The position numbers and the translations under genes were made by a program. DNA of 64,000 bases from Pseudomonas sp. IPO3778 (GTDB lineage Bacteria > Pseudomonadota > Gammaproteobacteria > Pseudomonadales > Pseudomonadaceae), in NCBI RefSeq assembly GCF_013386825.1, contig NZ_JACARC010000012.1, positions 74,004 to 138,003 on the forward strand, written 5' to 3'. Of this stretch, positions 35,386-44,398 are shown in pieces. The stretch's first letter is position 1. Every line of letters starts with the position of its first letter. Below the pieces are notes generated by a model. The model was not told where the DNA came from and did no database searches. It was given only the letters and a program-made list of their open reading frames with translations.

Positions 35386-35435
35386 ATCGAGAGCCGCTCG
35401 CTCACGAACTCATCACTTCTCACCCGGGGTTAAAC

Positions 35436-36638
35436 ATGAAACAGCAGATTCTGGTTATTGGCGCAGGTTTCGGGGGCATGTGGGCCGCGTTGAGCGCGAC
35501 GCGCCTGTTCGACATTCACGGTCACGGCGACGTTGAAGTCACCGTGCTTGCCCCGCAGGCCGAGTTGCGCGTACGTCCACGCTTCTACGAACCGAATGCC
35601 CACCAACTGGCCACGCCCCTTGGTGAGCTGTTCGACTCGGTAGGTGTCAACTTCATCAAGGGCGCTGCCGAGCGCATTGATGTTGCGCAAAAACAGGTGG
35701 GTTACCTCGACGCCAGCGGCACCCCCCAGGTATGCCGCTACGACAAACTGGTGCTGGCCACCGGCAGCCGTCTCGCGGCGCCCAACATGCCAGGCGTTGC
35801 GCAATACGCCTTCGATGTGGACCAGATAGAGCAAGCCGTACGCCTGGAGAACCACCTCAAGTCCCTGGCCGCCCTTCCGGATAGCGTCGGCCGCAACACC
35901 GTCGTGGTGGCCGGCGGAGGCTTCACCGGGATTGAAACAGCGACCGAAATGCCGGCACGCCTGCGGACCCTCCTGGGTGACGACGCCGACATCGAAGTGA
36001 TCATCGTTGATCGCGGCGCAAAAGTCGGCGCGTCCATGGGGGCCGAGATCAGCCAGTCGATTGCACACGCCTGCGAACAACTGGGGGTGAAATGGCGCCT
36101 GAAATCCTCGGTGGTCGCCGTCGATGAAAACGGCGTCACCCTTGACGATGGCCAGCGGATCGCCGCAAAGACCGTCATCTGGACCACCGGCGTGCGCGCC
36201 AGCTCGTTGACCGAACAGATTCCGGGCGAACGCGATGCCCTCGGCCGCCTGCATGTGGACGCGCACCTGCAAGTCATCGGCCAGCCAGACATCTTCGCCA
36301 CCGGCGATGTGGCCTACGCTGCCACCGATGACCTGGGCAACCACGCACTGATGACGTGCCAGCACGCGATCGTGCTGGGTCGCCATGCCGGTAACAACGT
36401 GGCCGCGCAGATGCTGGGAGTGGCCGCCACGCCCTACCGTCAGCCCAAATACGTGACCTGCCTGGACCTGGGCGCATGGGGCGCGGTGTACACCGAAGGT
36501 TGGGATCGCCAGGTCAAGTTGACCGGGCAGGAAGGCAAATCCCTGAAGACGCAGATCAACACCGTGTGGATCTACCCACCGGCCGCCAACCGCGAAGCCG
36601 CCTGGGCCGCTGCAGATCCATTGATCCCGATTGCCTGA
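35436..36638 (+). CDS. NAD(P)/FAD-dependent oxidoreductase, type II NADH dehydrogenase-like
   Basis: This 400-residue flavoprotein has two dinucleotide-binding folds: FAD (ILVIGAGFGGMWAA, residues 5-18) and NAD(P)H (NTVVVAGGGFTGIETA). The ATGDVA motif (near residue 290) contacts FAD. The C-terminus lacks a clear membrane helix, so it may be a soluble or peripheral quinone reductase like NDH-2. It is divergent from an Rrf2 regulator. ATG 35436 follows CACCCGGGGTTAAAC. Some residues typical for respiratory NDH-2 cannot be checked by eye. Confidence 0.88.
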   Translation: MKQQILVIGAGFGGMWAALSATRLFDIHGHGDVEVTVLAPQAELRVRPRFYEPNAHQLATPLGELFDSVGVNFIKGAAERIDVAQKQVGYLDASGTPQVCRYDKLVLATGSRLAAPNMPGVAQYAFDVDQIEQAVRLENHLKSLAALPDSVGRNTVVVAGGGFTGIETATEMPARLRTLLGDDADIEVIIVDRGAKVGASMGAEISQSIAHACEQLGVKWRLKSSVVAVDENGVTLDDGQRIAAKTVIWTTGVRASSLTEQIPGERDALGRLHVDAHLQVIGQPDIFATGDVAYAATDDLGNHALMTCQHAIVLGRHAGNNVAAQMLGVAATPYRQPKYVTCLDLGAWGAVYTEGWDRQVKLTGQEGKSLKTQINTVWIYPPAANREAAWAAADPLIPIA

Positions 36639-36643
36639 GGCGC

Positions 36644-37528
36644 CTAACCCGCGCTCAACCCCCACAACACATCCAGCACGTGTTGCGTCGGCCGCTCGAC
36701 GTCCCCGGCGCGATGGGCGATACCCAGTTGTCGCCACAACAACGGCTGCAATGGCCGCATCACGATCCGGGCGTCGGGCAAAAGCGTAGATGCTTCATGG
36801 GGCAACAACGTCGCCCCATAACCGGCGGCCACCAGGCTTTTGATCGCATCGTTGTAGTTCAGTTGAATGCGCGGTGTGGGCTGATGCCCGTCATTGGCAA
36901 ACCACTCGGACGTCAGGCGCGACAGCCGGGTGGTGGTGTCATTCAGGATCAAGGGTTGGGCGGCCAGCCACGCGGGTGTCACCACCGCGGGGCATTCCCG
37001 GCGTGCGGGCAAAAAAGCCATGACCGGATCGCGGCGCCATGGCTCAATCCGCAACCCCTTCACCGGCGCCTGTGGCAGCGCCACCAGGCCGATCTCCAGG
37101 GCACCCTCGGCGAGCTTTTTCAGCGTGTCCTGCGACGTGAGCACTGCCACCTGCACATCGATCGCGGGATGGTGTTGACTCAAGGTTTCCAACGCTTGCG
37201 GCAGCAACTGCGCAATGGCCCCGGTGGACGCGCCCAGACGCACACGCCCGGCCAGCCCCAGCACCTGACGCTCCACCTCCTCCAACGCCTGTTCCGCATC
37301 CGCCAACAATCGGCGCGCACGCTCAACCAGGGTTTCACCGATCGCCGAAGGCTGCACACGCCCGCGGGTACGTGACAACAACTGCCCGCCTACCCGCGCC
37401 TCCAGGTCGGCGATGTGCAAGCTGACGGTGGGTGGCGCGAGGTTCAGCATGCGCGCCGCTTCGGCGAACGAACCGAGGTCGGCAATCGCCACCAGCGTGC
37501 GCAGGCGGTCCAGGCTGATTTCGCGCAT
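36644..37528 (-). CDS. LysR family transcriptional regulator of argC-like gene
   Basis: This 294-residue regulator has a helix-turn-helix (DLGSFAEAARMLNLAPPTVSLHIADLE) and a periplasmic-binding-like effector domain. It is divergent from an argC-like gene with a perfect inverted repeat ATTCAG-N5-CTGAAT in between, a classical LysR box (T-N11-A). Five bases separate its stop from the NADH-dehydrogenase-like gene on the opposite strand. Confidence 0.9.
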   Translation of the reverse strand: MREISLDRLRTLVAIADLGSFAEAARMLNLAPPTVSLHIADLEARVGGQLLSRTRGRVQPSAIGETLVERARRLLADAEQALEEVERQVLGLAGRVRLGASTGAIAQLLPQALETLSQHHPAIDVQVAVLTSQDTLKKLAEGALEIGLVALPQAPVKGLRIEPWRRDPVMAFLPARRECPAVVTPAWLAAQPLILNDTTTRLSRLTSEWFANDGHQPTPRIQLNYNDAIKSLVAAGYGATLLPHEASTLLPDARIVMRPLQPLLWRQLGIAHRAGDVERPTQHVLDVLWGLSAG

Positions 37529-37540
37529 GGGTCACTCCTC

Positions 37541-37557
37541 ATTCAGAAAAACTGAAT
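37541..37557. promoter_or_regulatory. LysR-type binding site
   Basis: ATTCAG-AAAAA-CTGAAT is a perfect inverted repeat directly upstream of the LysR start (12 bases) and 84 bases from the argC-like start. Its structure fits the T-N11-A rule for LysR boxes; occupancy by the neighbouring LysR protein is inferred. Confidence 0.6.
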
Positions 37558-37640
37558 TCCATCGTTTGGAAATTCAACTTTTCCTATGCTAGCCGCTCAC
37601 CGAAGATTGGAACACCTGATTTCCTCTTCGAGCGCATCCC

Positions 37641-38579
37641 ATGGCAAATCCTCTTGTATTTATCGATGGCGACCAAGGCACCACCGGCTTGCAGATCCAT
37701 CAACGGCTGCGCGACCGCACCGACCTGCAACTGATCACCCTCAGCGCCGAACACCGCAAAGACCCCCAACAGCGCGCCGAGATGATCAACGCCTGCGACA
37801 TCGCGATTCTCTGCTTGCCCGATGACGCCGCACGGGAGGCTGTCGCGAGCATCAAAAACCCGGCCGTGCGGGTGATCGACGCCAGTTCGGCGCACCGTAC
37901 CCATCCCGACTGGACCTATGGTTTCGCCGAGATGAATCCGCAGCAGGCCCAACGCATTGCGACAGCGCAGCGGGTCAGCAACCCCGGCTGCTATCCCACC
38001 GGGGCGATCGGGTTGCTGCGCCCGTTGCTTGAGGCCGGGCTGTTGCCCAAGGACTACCCGACGACCATTCATGCGGTCTCGGGCTATTCCGGCAAAGGTC
38101 GCGCCGGGGTGCAGGAGCATGAGGGAAGCGACGCCTCACAGGCACCTGCTTTTCTGGTGTACGGCCTGGGGCTGGCGCACAAGCACGTGCCTGAGATTCA
38201 GCTGCAAAGCGGGCTGACGGAGCGGCCGATATTTGTGCCGGCCTACGGCGCCTTCCGCCAGGGCATCGTCCTGACCATCCCGCTGCAACTGCGGTTATTG
38301 GCACCGGGAGTGGATGCCGCACAGTTGCATGCCTGCCTGACACAGCACTACCGCGATGCCCGTCACGTACAGGTGCTGTCGATGCAGGCCGCCAACGAGC
38401 TGACCTACCTGGACCCTCAAGCCCTGAATGGCACGGATGACGTGCGCTTGATCGTGCGTGAAAACCACGAGACAGGCCAGGTCTTGCTGGCGGCCGTATT
38501 CGACAACCTCGGCAAGGGCGCCGCGGGGGCCGCCGTGCAAAACCTGGATTTGATGCTCAAGCCGAGACCTTGGCAATGA
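37641..38579 (+). CDS. argC: N-acetyl-gamma-glutamyl-phosphate reductase, short type
   Basis: This 312-residue enzyme is of the short ArgC class. It reduces N-acetylglutamyl-5-phosphate to the semialdehyde in arginine synthesis. The catalytic cysteine is Cys117 in [10 protein letters not shown], and [13 protein letters not shown] is the NADP-binding loop. Many Pseudomonas genomes hold a second, longer ArgC for the housekeeping pathway, and this copy is divergent from a LysR gene rather than in an arg operon. It may therefore act on a related acyl phosphate. The 3' end overlaps an epoxide hydrolase gene by 23 bases. Confidence 0.88.
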   Translation: MANPLVFIDGDQGTTGLQIHQRLRDRTDLQLITLSAEHRKDPQQRAEMINACDIAILCLPDDAAREAVASIKNPAVRVIDASSAHRTHPDWTYGFAEMNPQQAQRIATAQRVSNPGCYPTGAIGLLRPLLEAGLLPKDYPTTIHAVSGYSGKGRAGVQEHEGSDASQAPAFLVYGLGLAHKHVPEIQLQSGLTERPIFVPAYGAFRQGIVLTIPLQLRLLAPGVDAAQLHACLTQHYRDARHVQVLSMQAANELTYLDPQALNGTDDVRLIVRENHETGQVLLAAVFDNLGKGAAGAAVQNLDLMLKPRPWQ

Positions 38580-39687
38580 AGGTTCTCAAGTCCGCCAGCA
38601 TCAACGCCGGCTGTTCCCAGGCCGCAAAGTGACCACCGGCCGGCATCTCGCTCCAGTGCACGATGTTGAACGTCTTCTCGGCAAATGAGCGCGGCGGCGG
38701 CACGAACACCGGGTCGCGAAAGGCGGCGAATCCGGTCGGTACTTGAATGTGAGTGCCGACCGGGAATTTCGACGAGCCCTCCAGGCGTTTGCCGTGGTAC
38801 ATCCACGTTGCGGTGACCACCGACGAGGGGGCGAGATACAGCATGATGTTGGTCAGCAATTGCGCTTCGGTAAACCGACTCCAGAGGTCCGGGCTGCCGT
38901 CAGCACTCTTGGGCAGATCGGCCCAGGTGCCGATTTTTTCCAGGATCCAGCCGGCTACCCCCACCGGGCTGTCGGCCAGCGCGACACCCAAGGTTTGCGG
39001 GCGGGTTTCCTGCAGGTGGTTATAGCCGGTTTCCCAGTCGATCAGCACGTCGCGCCGGGCAACGAAAGCCTGCTCCTGCGGCGTGGTTGCGACAGTGCCC
39101 TGCGCCACCAGGTCGGCCATATTCAAGTGAATCCCGAGTAACGCCTCCGGCCGGTCGTGGGCCATCCAGCCCGCGATGCCTGAACCCCAGTCGCCCCCCT
39201 GAACGATAAAGCGGGTATGCCCGAACAACCAAACCATCAGCCCGTGCATAAGCTCGGCGGCCCGACGCGGACCGATCACCCCGGTGATCGGCCGGGAGAA
39301 CGCAAACCCCGGCAGTGACGGCACGATCACATCGTGTCCGTCAGCCGCCAGCGGTTCAAGCAACGCCTCGAATTCAAGGTACGAACCTGGCCAGCCGTGA
39401 AGCAGCAGCACCGGGGGCTTGGAACCGTCGCCGCGCACCTGCACGAAATGCAGGTGCTCGCCCTCGATCTCGGTGATGAAATTGGGCAGTTGATTGAGGT
39501 GCTTTTCCACCTGGCGCCAGTCGTAGGATTCAAGCCAGTAAGTGACCAGCCGCTTGAGGTCATTGACGCCAACGCCCGCCTCCCAGCCACCCAGATCGGG
39601 GAGTTGGGTCCAGTCGTAGGCGGCGACTTTGTCGCGGATGGCGGCCAGACGTTCGTCGGTGATGTTGATGGTGTAAGGCAAGATCAT
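38557..39687 (-). CDS. Epoxide hydrolase
   Basis: This 376-residue cytosolic protein has the N-terminal EHN domain of microsomal-type epoxide hydrolases (about 5-100, [16 protein letters not shown]...). The alpha/beta domain follows with HGWPGS (97-102), nucleophile Asp166 in GGDWGSG and the C-terminal His in [12 protein letters not shown]. It opens epoxides to diols. A LysR gene is divergent across an inverted repeat, so it may be inducible. Confidence 0.9.
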   Translation of the reverse strand: MILPYTINITDERLAAIRDKVAAYDWTQLPDLGGWEAGVGVNDLKRLVTYWLESYDWRQVEKHLNQLPNFITEIEGEHLHFVQVRGDGSKPPVLLLHGWPGSYLEFEALLEPLAADGHDVIVPSLPGFAFSRPITGVIGPRRAAELMHGLMVWLFGHTRFIVQGGDWGSGIAGWMAHDRPEALLGIHLNMADLVAQGTVATTPQEQAFVARRDVLIDWETGYNHLQETRPQTLGVALADSPVGVAGWILEKIGTWADLPKSADGSPDLWSRFTEAQLLTNIMLYLAPSSVVTATWMYHGKRLEGSSKFPVGTHIQVPTGFAAFRDPVFVPPPRSFAEKTFNIVHWSEMPAGGHFAAWEQPALMLADLRTFIAKVSA

Positions 39688-39709
39688 GGGATTCTCCTGG
39701 TGAGTTTCC

Positions 39710-39733
39710 GTATTGCATTGCTTTACGCAATAC
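39710..39733. promoter_or_regulatory. LysR-type binding site before epoxide hydrolase
   Basis: GTATTGC (39710-39716) and GCAATAC (39727-39733) are perfect inverted copies separated by 10 bases, between the divergent epoxide hydrolase and LysR genes. Binding by that LysR protein is inferred. Confidence 0.5.
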
Positions 39734-39809
39734 TCACCCCGACAAAATCAGTTGTGAACCCCATTACTCCGCTCAAGGCCTTTGCGCCAAACGCATAAGT
39801 GAGTTTTAC

Positions 39810-40691
39810 GTGGACATCACCGACGAACTGGAAATCTTCACCCTCGTGGCCGAAACCGCGAGTTTCTCGGCAGCTGCACGCCACTTGAACCTTGCGCCGT
39901 CATCCATCGCCCGGGTGCTGGACCGCATGGAAGCACGGCTTGGGGTGCGCTTGTTGCTGCGAACCACGCGATCGCTGACCGTGACCCCGGAGGGCGCGGC
40001 CTACCTGTCGTGCGCCCGGCGGATCCTCGTCGACCTGCGGGAAACCGAACAGCAGATAACCGATCAAAGCTCACCCCGCGGGCGCCTGCGCGTCAGCAGT
40101 TCGCTGCTGTATGGCAGGACCTTCGTGATCCCCCTGCTGGCCGAGTTCATACAACGCTATCCGGACATCCTGGTGGACATCAACCTGACCGACACCGTGG
40201 TCGACATCGCCGCCGGCCAAGCGGACGTCGCGGTGCGAATGGGCCCGTTGCCCGACAGCGCCCTGACCTCCCGCCGGCTTGGCGCCACCCACAAGGTCAT
40301 CATCGCCTCCCCCGGCTACCTTGCACGGCGCGGCACGCCGCAGGTACCGGAGGACCTGCTGAATCACGACTGCATCGGCTTCAACTTCAAACGCGCCGCG
40401 CCCACCTGGCCGTTTCGCAAGGATGGCCACGACTATTCACTGACGATCAAGGGCCATGTGGAAACCAATAACGGCGACACCCAGGGCCAATTGGCGGCCG
40501 AGGGCATCGGCATCGCACGGGTCTGCGCCGAGACCGTCGAAGACACGATCCAGGCGGGCCGGCTGGTGCCGCTGCTGGAGGCCTTCAACCCTGGCGACGG
40601 GGAAGAGATTCATGCCGTGTTCCTGGGGGGCACACACACGCCGGCACGGGTCCGTTGCTTTGTCGATTACCTGGTTGAGCGGTTCCAGTGA
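39810..40691 (+). CDS. LysR family transcriptional regulator
   Basis: This 293-residue regulator has a helix-turn-helix (TASFSAAARHLNLAPSSIARVLDRME) and an effector domain with the DVAVRMGPLPDSAL segment of the CrgA/AaeR-like group. The GTG start at 39810 gives the usual opening MDITDELEIF. It is divergent from an epoxide hydrolase gene and most likely controls it. No inducer can be named. Confidence 0.88.
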   Translation: MDITDELEIFTLVAETASFSAAARHLNLAPSSIARVLDRMEARLGVRLLLRTTRSLTVTPEGAAYLSCARRILVDLRETEQQITDQSSPRGRLRVSSSLLYGRTFVIPLLAEFIQRYPDILVDINLTDTVVDIAAGQADVAVRMGPLPDSALTSRRLGATHKVIIASPGYLARRGTPQVPEDLLNHDCIGFNFKRAAPTWPFRKDGHDYSLTIKGHVETNNGDTQGQLAAEGIGIARVCAETVEDTIQAGRLVPLLEAFNPGDGEEIHAVFLGGTHTPARVRCFVDYLVERFQ

Positions 40692-40707
40692 GCGTTAAAC
40701 CGTGTGG

Positions 40708-41076
40708 CTACTCTGCGACGAGCTCAACGTAGCTCGACTCCCCACCGCCCTCCGCGCCCGACAACCAGCCCCACACGAAGGCCAGCGTGGTGCGCCCGGC
40801 GTCATCCACGCCTACGGTGCCCCGGGACCAGCCGGCCAGAATCTCGCCCTCGGTGGTCAGGCACTGATACAGCAACTCGATGGTAGTGGGACTTGTGGCG
40901 CGCCCGACTTGATTGCCCATGCGAATCCGGCCGCCCTGGTAAGTGCCCCAGATGGCGTTGGCGTCGACATGATAATGAAACACCGTGCCTGTCCCGGACA
41001 GCCCGTGGGTATTGCCGGCGACGATAAACCGGCGATTGTTCAAGCGTTCGCTGATGTGGGAAAAGGGGGTTTGCAT
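40708..41076 (-). CDS. Small conserved protein of the family sometimes called n-acetylglutamate synthase
   Basis: This 122-residue soluble protein has the pattern F-HYHVDANAIWGTYQGGRI, then LLYQCLTTEGEILAGWS and FVWGWLSGAEGGGES. Databases often carry this family under the name n-acetylglutamate synthase, but the protein has no GNAT or kinase fold and that function is not supported. The ATG complementary to 41074-41076 is preferred, with AAGGAAG eight bases upstream. The strand and spacing suggest that it is transcribed alone. Confidence 0.65.
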   Translation of the reverse strand: MQTPFSHISERLNNRRFIVAGNTHGLSGTGTVFHYHVDANAIWGTYQGGRIRMGNQVGRATSPTTIELLYQCLTTEGEILAGWSRGTVGVDDAGRTTLAFVWGWLSGAEGGGESSYVELVAE

Positions 41077-41195
41077 ATAAGGCACTTCCTTGATCGACAG
41101 GGTCCGTTCCGGGGCCGTAAACCTACCCCATAAGTCTTTAACCGGCCATGCAAAACCTGCACAATTACCGGCTTTTCCGCGACAGGGCGTCCCCC

Positions 41196-41738
41196 ATGCA
41201 ACGCATCGTGATTCTCGGTAATGCCGGCAGCGGAAAATCCACCCTCGCCCGCACCCTCGGCGAACGCCTCGACCTGCCCGTGGTGCACCTGGACCGCCTG
41301 TTCTGGTCGCCTGGCTGGGTCGAACCCGACGCCGAACAGTTCCGCACGCAGGTGCGCGAAGCAGTGGCCCCTGATGCCTGGGTGTGCGAAGGCAACTACG
41401 CGCGGCGCACCTTCGACCTGCGCCTGCCCCGTGCCGACCTGATCATCTGGCTCGATACGCCACGGCTCACCTGCTTTACCCGGGTGCTACTGCGCAGCGC
41501 ACTGAACCGCCCTCGCCCGGATATTCCCGCAGGCTGCAGCGAAAAACTCGACCGGGCGTTCCTGACCTTTCTGAAGTACGTGTGGATGTTTGATCGAGAA
41601 TCCCGACCACGTATCGAAGCGGTGCGGCTGGCGGCAGGGCCGCAGGTTCCGGTGGTGCACTTGCGGGGTAGTCGGCAGATCGAGGAGTTCCTCGGTAACT
41701 TACCCATGACGACTCAGTGCATGGACAGCGCACTATGA
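41196..41738 (+). CDS. P-loop kinase-like protein (adenylate-kinase/FlaR-like)
   Basis: This 180-residue protein has a Walker A motif GNAGSGKST (8-16), then LPVVHLDRLFWSPGW, and an arginine-rich lid region (NYARRTFDLRLPRADLIIWLDTPR), as in the adenylate-kinase-like group once called topology modulation protein. It binds ATP and probably phosphorylates a small molecule or acts as a regulatory NTPase. The ATG at 41196 starts directly before the P-loop; a longer start at 41148 is less likely. A truncated LRR gene overlaps its end. Confidence 0.8.
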   Translation: MQRIVILGNAGSGKSTLARTLGERLDLPVVHLDRLFWSPGWVEPDAEQFRTQVREAVAPDAWVCEGNYARRTFDLRLPRADLIIWLDTPRLTCFTRVLLRSALNRPRPDIPAGCSEKLDRAFLTFLKYVWMFDRESRPRIEAVRLAAGPQVPVVHLRGSRQIEEFLGNLPMTTQCMDSAL

Positions 41739-41935
41739 TCGTTTGCCTGGATCACCCCTTCCCCGAACAGCAGCTCGCTGAAAACGATGAGCTTGACCTT
41801 CGGAACGTTTCAGCGAAGGGACGGCCAACGGTGCTGTTCCGGTGCGCAGCTACTGACCTGCGCCTCTACAACCTCAACCGTGCCGTTCTCGCTACCAAAA
41901 TGAGTAAAGCTGCGATCAGGCCACCCTTGTTTTAA
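41735..41935 (+). pseudogene. Truncated copy of the LRR/zinc-ribbon gene
   Basis: The 66-residue frame begins MIVCLDHPFPEQQLAENDEL, then DLRNVSA..PTVLFRC and LRLYNLN, matching the first 50 residues of the protein encoded at 52009-52731 (MMLCLDGQFSEQELSESVEL, DLRNVSA, LRLYNLK). After about residue 53 similarity ends and the frame runs into unrelated residues and a stop. It lacks all later LRRs and the zinc ribbon. Its start overlaps the end of the kinase-like gene by four bases (ATGA). It is best read as a gene remnant. In 41936-42074 there is nothing else. Confidence 0.7.
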
Positions 41936-42074
41936 GTGCAGTCTGGCCTCCTGTTTTCGCCCTGTTTTCGTTGGGCGAGTTTTCAGCAGCGCCGAACCGA
42001 AAGCGCGCATGAAAAAAGACTGGCTCAAGTGAATTGGCGGGTGCCCGGCGACGGCTATGGCCAAGGCCAAATAG

Positions 42075-42995
42075 CTAACCTGGAAGCACCTCATCAGAAG
42101 CGCGCGCACTGGCGCTCTCGTTGAAAAGCCCAAGGATGAAATCGCGCACATGCACGATGCGCGGGTTGCGCATCGAGGCTTTATTCCACACCAGGTACAG
42201 ATTGTTGGTAGGCGCGTTCTTTTCAGGGGTGATTGAAACCAGTCGTCCCGACTCCCGCGCCTCGGTGCATTGGTAGTCGGGCAGCACGCTCCAGCCCTGC
42301 CCCTTGATGACCAAGTCCTGAATGATGCGAAGATCCGGGATGGTCAGCGCCGCCTGCAGCGTCGGTGCAAACCGGAACATGGCCGTCCACACCGGCCGGA
42401 TCAATGGCAGGTCTTCGTCATAGGCGATGAGCGGAAGGCTCGCTAGCCGTTCCGCCGTCGGGTGTTTACCCAGCGCGTCCGCCATCTGCGGCGCGAGCAC
42501 CAGTAGAAAACGTTCGGTGAGCAGCCTGGCAAAGCCGTGCGAGTGTTCATCGGGCATGGACGCGGTGATCGCCAGGTCGGCGGTCGAGGCATTAAGAAGG
42601 CTGTAGATGCGGTCTCGGTTGCCCGTGTGCAGGCGGATCCGGAAACCTTGAGCCATCAATGGCGCCAGCCCTGCTGCAACCTTCGCATTGATGAAGTCGG
42701 AGGGCCCGGCGATATGCACGGTGCCCCCGCCCTCGCTGCCCAGGCGGTAGGTGGCCAACCGCATTTGCAGGCCGTCAAGCATGGGGCCGACCGCCCGCGC
42801 CAGTTCATCGGCCGCCTCCGTCGCGGTAACGCCTCGGGCACGCCGCACGAACAGGGGCTTGCCGACAAATGCCTCCAATGCCTGGATGTGCTGGGACGCC
42901 GCCGGCTGGGTAATACCCAGCGCCTCTGCCGCCCGGGTAAACGACTGCAGCCGGTAGGCCTCAATGAACGTACGAAGGTGATCCAGATGGCTCAT
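42075..42995 (-). CDS. LysR family transcriptional regulator
   Basis: This 306-residue regulator starts MSHLDHLRTFIEAYR and has its helix-turn-helix in LQSFTRAAEALGITQPAASQHIQALE. The effector domain is complete. The ATG complementary to 42993-42995 gives the typical length; the longer frame adds eight residues. It is divergent from an MFS transporter and alpha/beta hydrolase pair, its likely targets. Confidence 0.88.
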   Translation of the reverse strand: MSHLDHLRTFIEAYRLQSFTRAAEALGITQPAASQHIQALEAFVGKPLFVRRARGVTATEAADELARAVGPMLDGLQMRLATYRLGSEGGGTVHIAGPSDFINAKVAAGLAPLMAQGFRIRLHTGNRDRIYSLLNASTADLAITASMPDEHSHGFARLLTERFLLVLAPQMADALGKHPTAERLASLPLIAYDEDLPLIRPVWTAMFRFAPTLQAALTIPDLRIIQDLVIKGQGWSVLPDYQCTEARESGRLVSITPEKNAPTNNLYLVWNKASMRNPRIVHVRDFILGLFNESASARASDEVLPG

Positions 42996-43128
42996 GAGGT
43001 GATCGCGTCCCGGCTGCAACGCTATCGCGATAGAGGCTAGCGTCGACTCAAGCCATAAAATTATTTATCCGAAGACCACAGAATAATAATTTTTTCAATT
43101 TCAGGCAATTCTCTAACCTTTCGTATCC

Positions 43129-43146
43129 GTCGGAGTTGGCTCCGAC
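43129..43146 (+). promoter_or_regulatory. Leader hairpin before MFS gene
   Basis: GTCGGAG-TTGG-CTCCGAC forms a perfect 7-base-pair stem with a 4-base loop, ending 24 bases before the ATG at 43171. There is no T-run, so it is not a classical terminator; it may stabilise the mRNA leader. Confidence 0.4.
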
Positions 43147-43170
43147 CCCGTGCCGTTCGAGAGATCCATC

Positions 43171-44376
43171 ATGCCCTTTGTCGTTTACATCTTCACACTC
43201 AGTGCATTCGCGCTGGGCCTTGCCGAATTCGTCCCCATCGGCCTGACTGACGTCATGGCGTACAACCTGAATATCGATGTCAATCAGGTGGGTAGCGCCG
43301 TGACCACCTACGCCCTGGGTGCAACGTTCGCGGCCCCCTTCCTGACGGCCTTGACGGCAGGATGGTCGCGCAAGCGGGTGATGCTGATGACGGTCCTGGT
43401 CTTCACCGCCGGCAGCCTGGCTGCAGCCTTTGCGACAAACCTTTCTACCCTGCTGATTGCGCGCTTCGTGGCGGGCATGGGGCACGGTCTGTTCCTTGCG
43501 GTGGCCTCCAGCACAGCGGCGCGCCTTGCCGGCCCGAAGAAAGCGGGCAGCGCGGTAGCGGTCGTGTTTGCCGGCTTCACCCTGGCCATGGCGATTGGCG
43601 TACCTGTCAGCACGTACCTGGGTGGCGTGATCTCTTGGCGCCCGGTGCTCGGCGCAATTGGGGCATTCGGTGCAGTGGGCTTCCTTGGCCTGCTGCTCGG
43701 CATGAAGGAGCCGCCAATGACTGAGGGCCAGGAACGTGTCGGCTCTGTGGGCGCAGCCTTTAAAGCGATCTTTAACCCGGTCCTGCTGCTCGCCGCCCTG
43801 GTGACGGTGCTCGGCTATGCGGGCTCGTTCACTGCCTATACCTATATCGCGCCGTTACTCACTGAGGTGACACAGGTCAGCAGCCACACCGTCGGCGTCT
43901 TCATGCTCCTCTATGGCGTGCTCGCCGCAACCGGCAACCTGATTGGCGGCGCACTGAGCGATCGGTTCGGGGTAAACCGCACCAGCGCAGCCTTGATTGC
44001 CGGCATTGCACTCATCGCCTTGGGGATGTGGGGTTTCGCGTCGTCGACGATCGCCATGGGCATCCTTGTCGGGCTGCTGGGCATGTTCACCTTCGCCGCA
44101 GTGCCGGCCCTGCAAGCCCGCCTGATGGGGGTTGCCGAGGTGCATGCGCCACACGCCCTCGGTGTGGCCGCCGGGCTGAACATCGCTGGATTCAACTGCG
44201 GTATCGCGCTGGGCTCGTGGGTGGGCGGTACGACGCTCGCCACGCTGGGCCTCTCGTACACCGGCCTCGCGGGCGCCTTGATTTCGGCACTGGGCCTCGT
44301 GGTGCTGCTCATGCAACTGGCGGGATCAACGCCGTTGGAACGTCGCGTGCTGTTGCAGCGCAGTGGGCGTAAATAG
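43171..44376 (+). CDS. MFS transporter (DHA1 type)
   Basis: This 401-residue inner-membrane protein has 12 predicted helices and begins MPFVVYIFTLSAFALGLAEF, as in the AraJ/PbuE/YdhP-like sugar or drug efflux group. The ATG at 43171 was chosen over one seven codons upstream because it directly opens the first helix. It is followed 23 bases later by an alpha/beta hydrolase gene, probably in one operon controlled by the divergent LysR. Confidence 0.88.
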   Translation: MPFVVYIFTLSAFALGLAEFVPIGLTDVMAYNLNIDVNQVGSAVTTYALGATFAAPFLTALTAGWSRKRVMLMTVLVFTAGSLAAAFATNLSTLLIARFVAGMGHGLFLAVASSTAARLAGPKKAGSAVAVVFAGFTLAMAIGVPVSTYLGGVISWRPVLGAIGAFGAVGFLGLLLGMKEPPMTEGQERVGSVGAAFKAIFNPVLLLAALVTVLGYAGSFTAYTYIAPLLTEVTQVSSHTVGVFMLLYGVLAATGNLIGGALSDRFGVNRTSAALIAGIALIALGMWGFASSTIAMGILVGLLGMFTFAAVPALQARLMGVAEVHAPHALGVAAGLNIAGFNCGIALGSWVGGTTLATLGLSYTGLAGALISALGLVVLLMQLAGSTPLERRVLLQRSGRK

Positions 44377-44398
44377 TAATGACTGGAAGGTAATAATC

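Noticed and set aside
35430..36737. Long frame antisense to the NDH-2-like gene
   Set aside because: No ribosome site, low-complexity translation, and full overlap with a clearly functional gene.
40708..41076. N-acetylglutamate synthase
   Set aside because: The name attached to this family lacks support: the protein has neither an amino acid kinase nor a GNAT domain and is too short.
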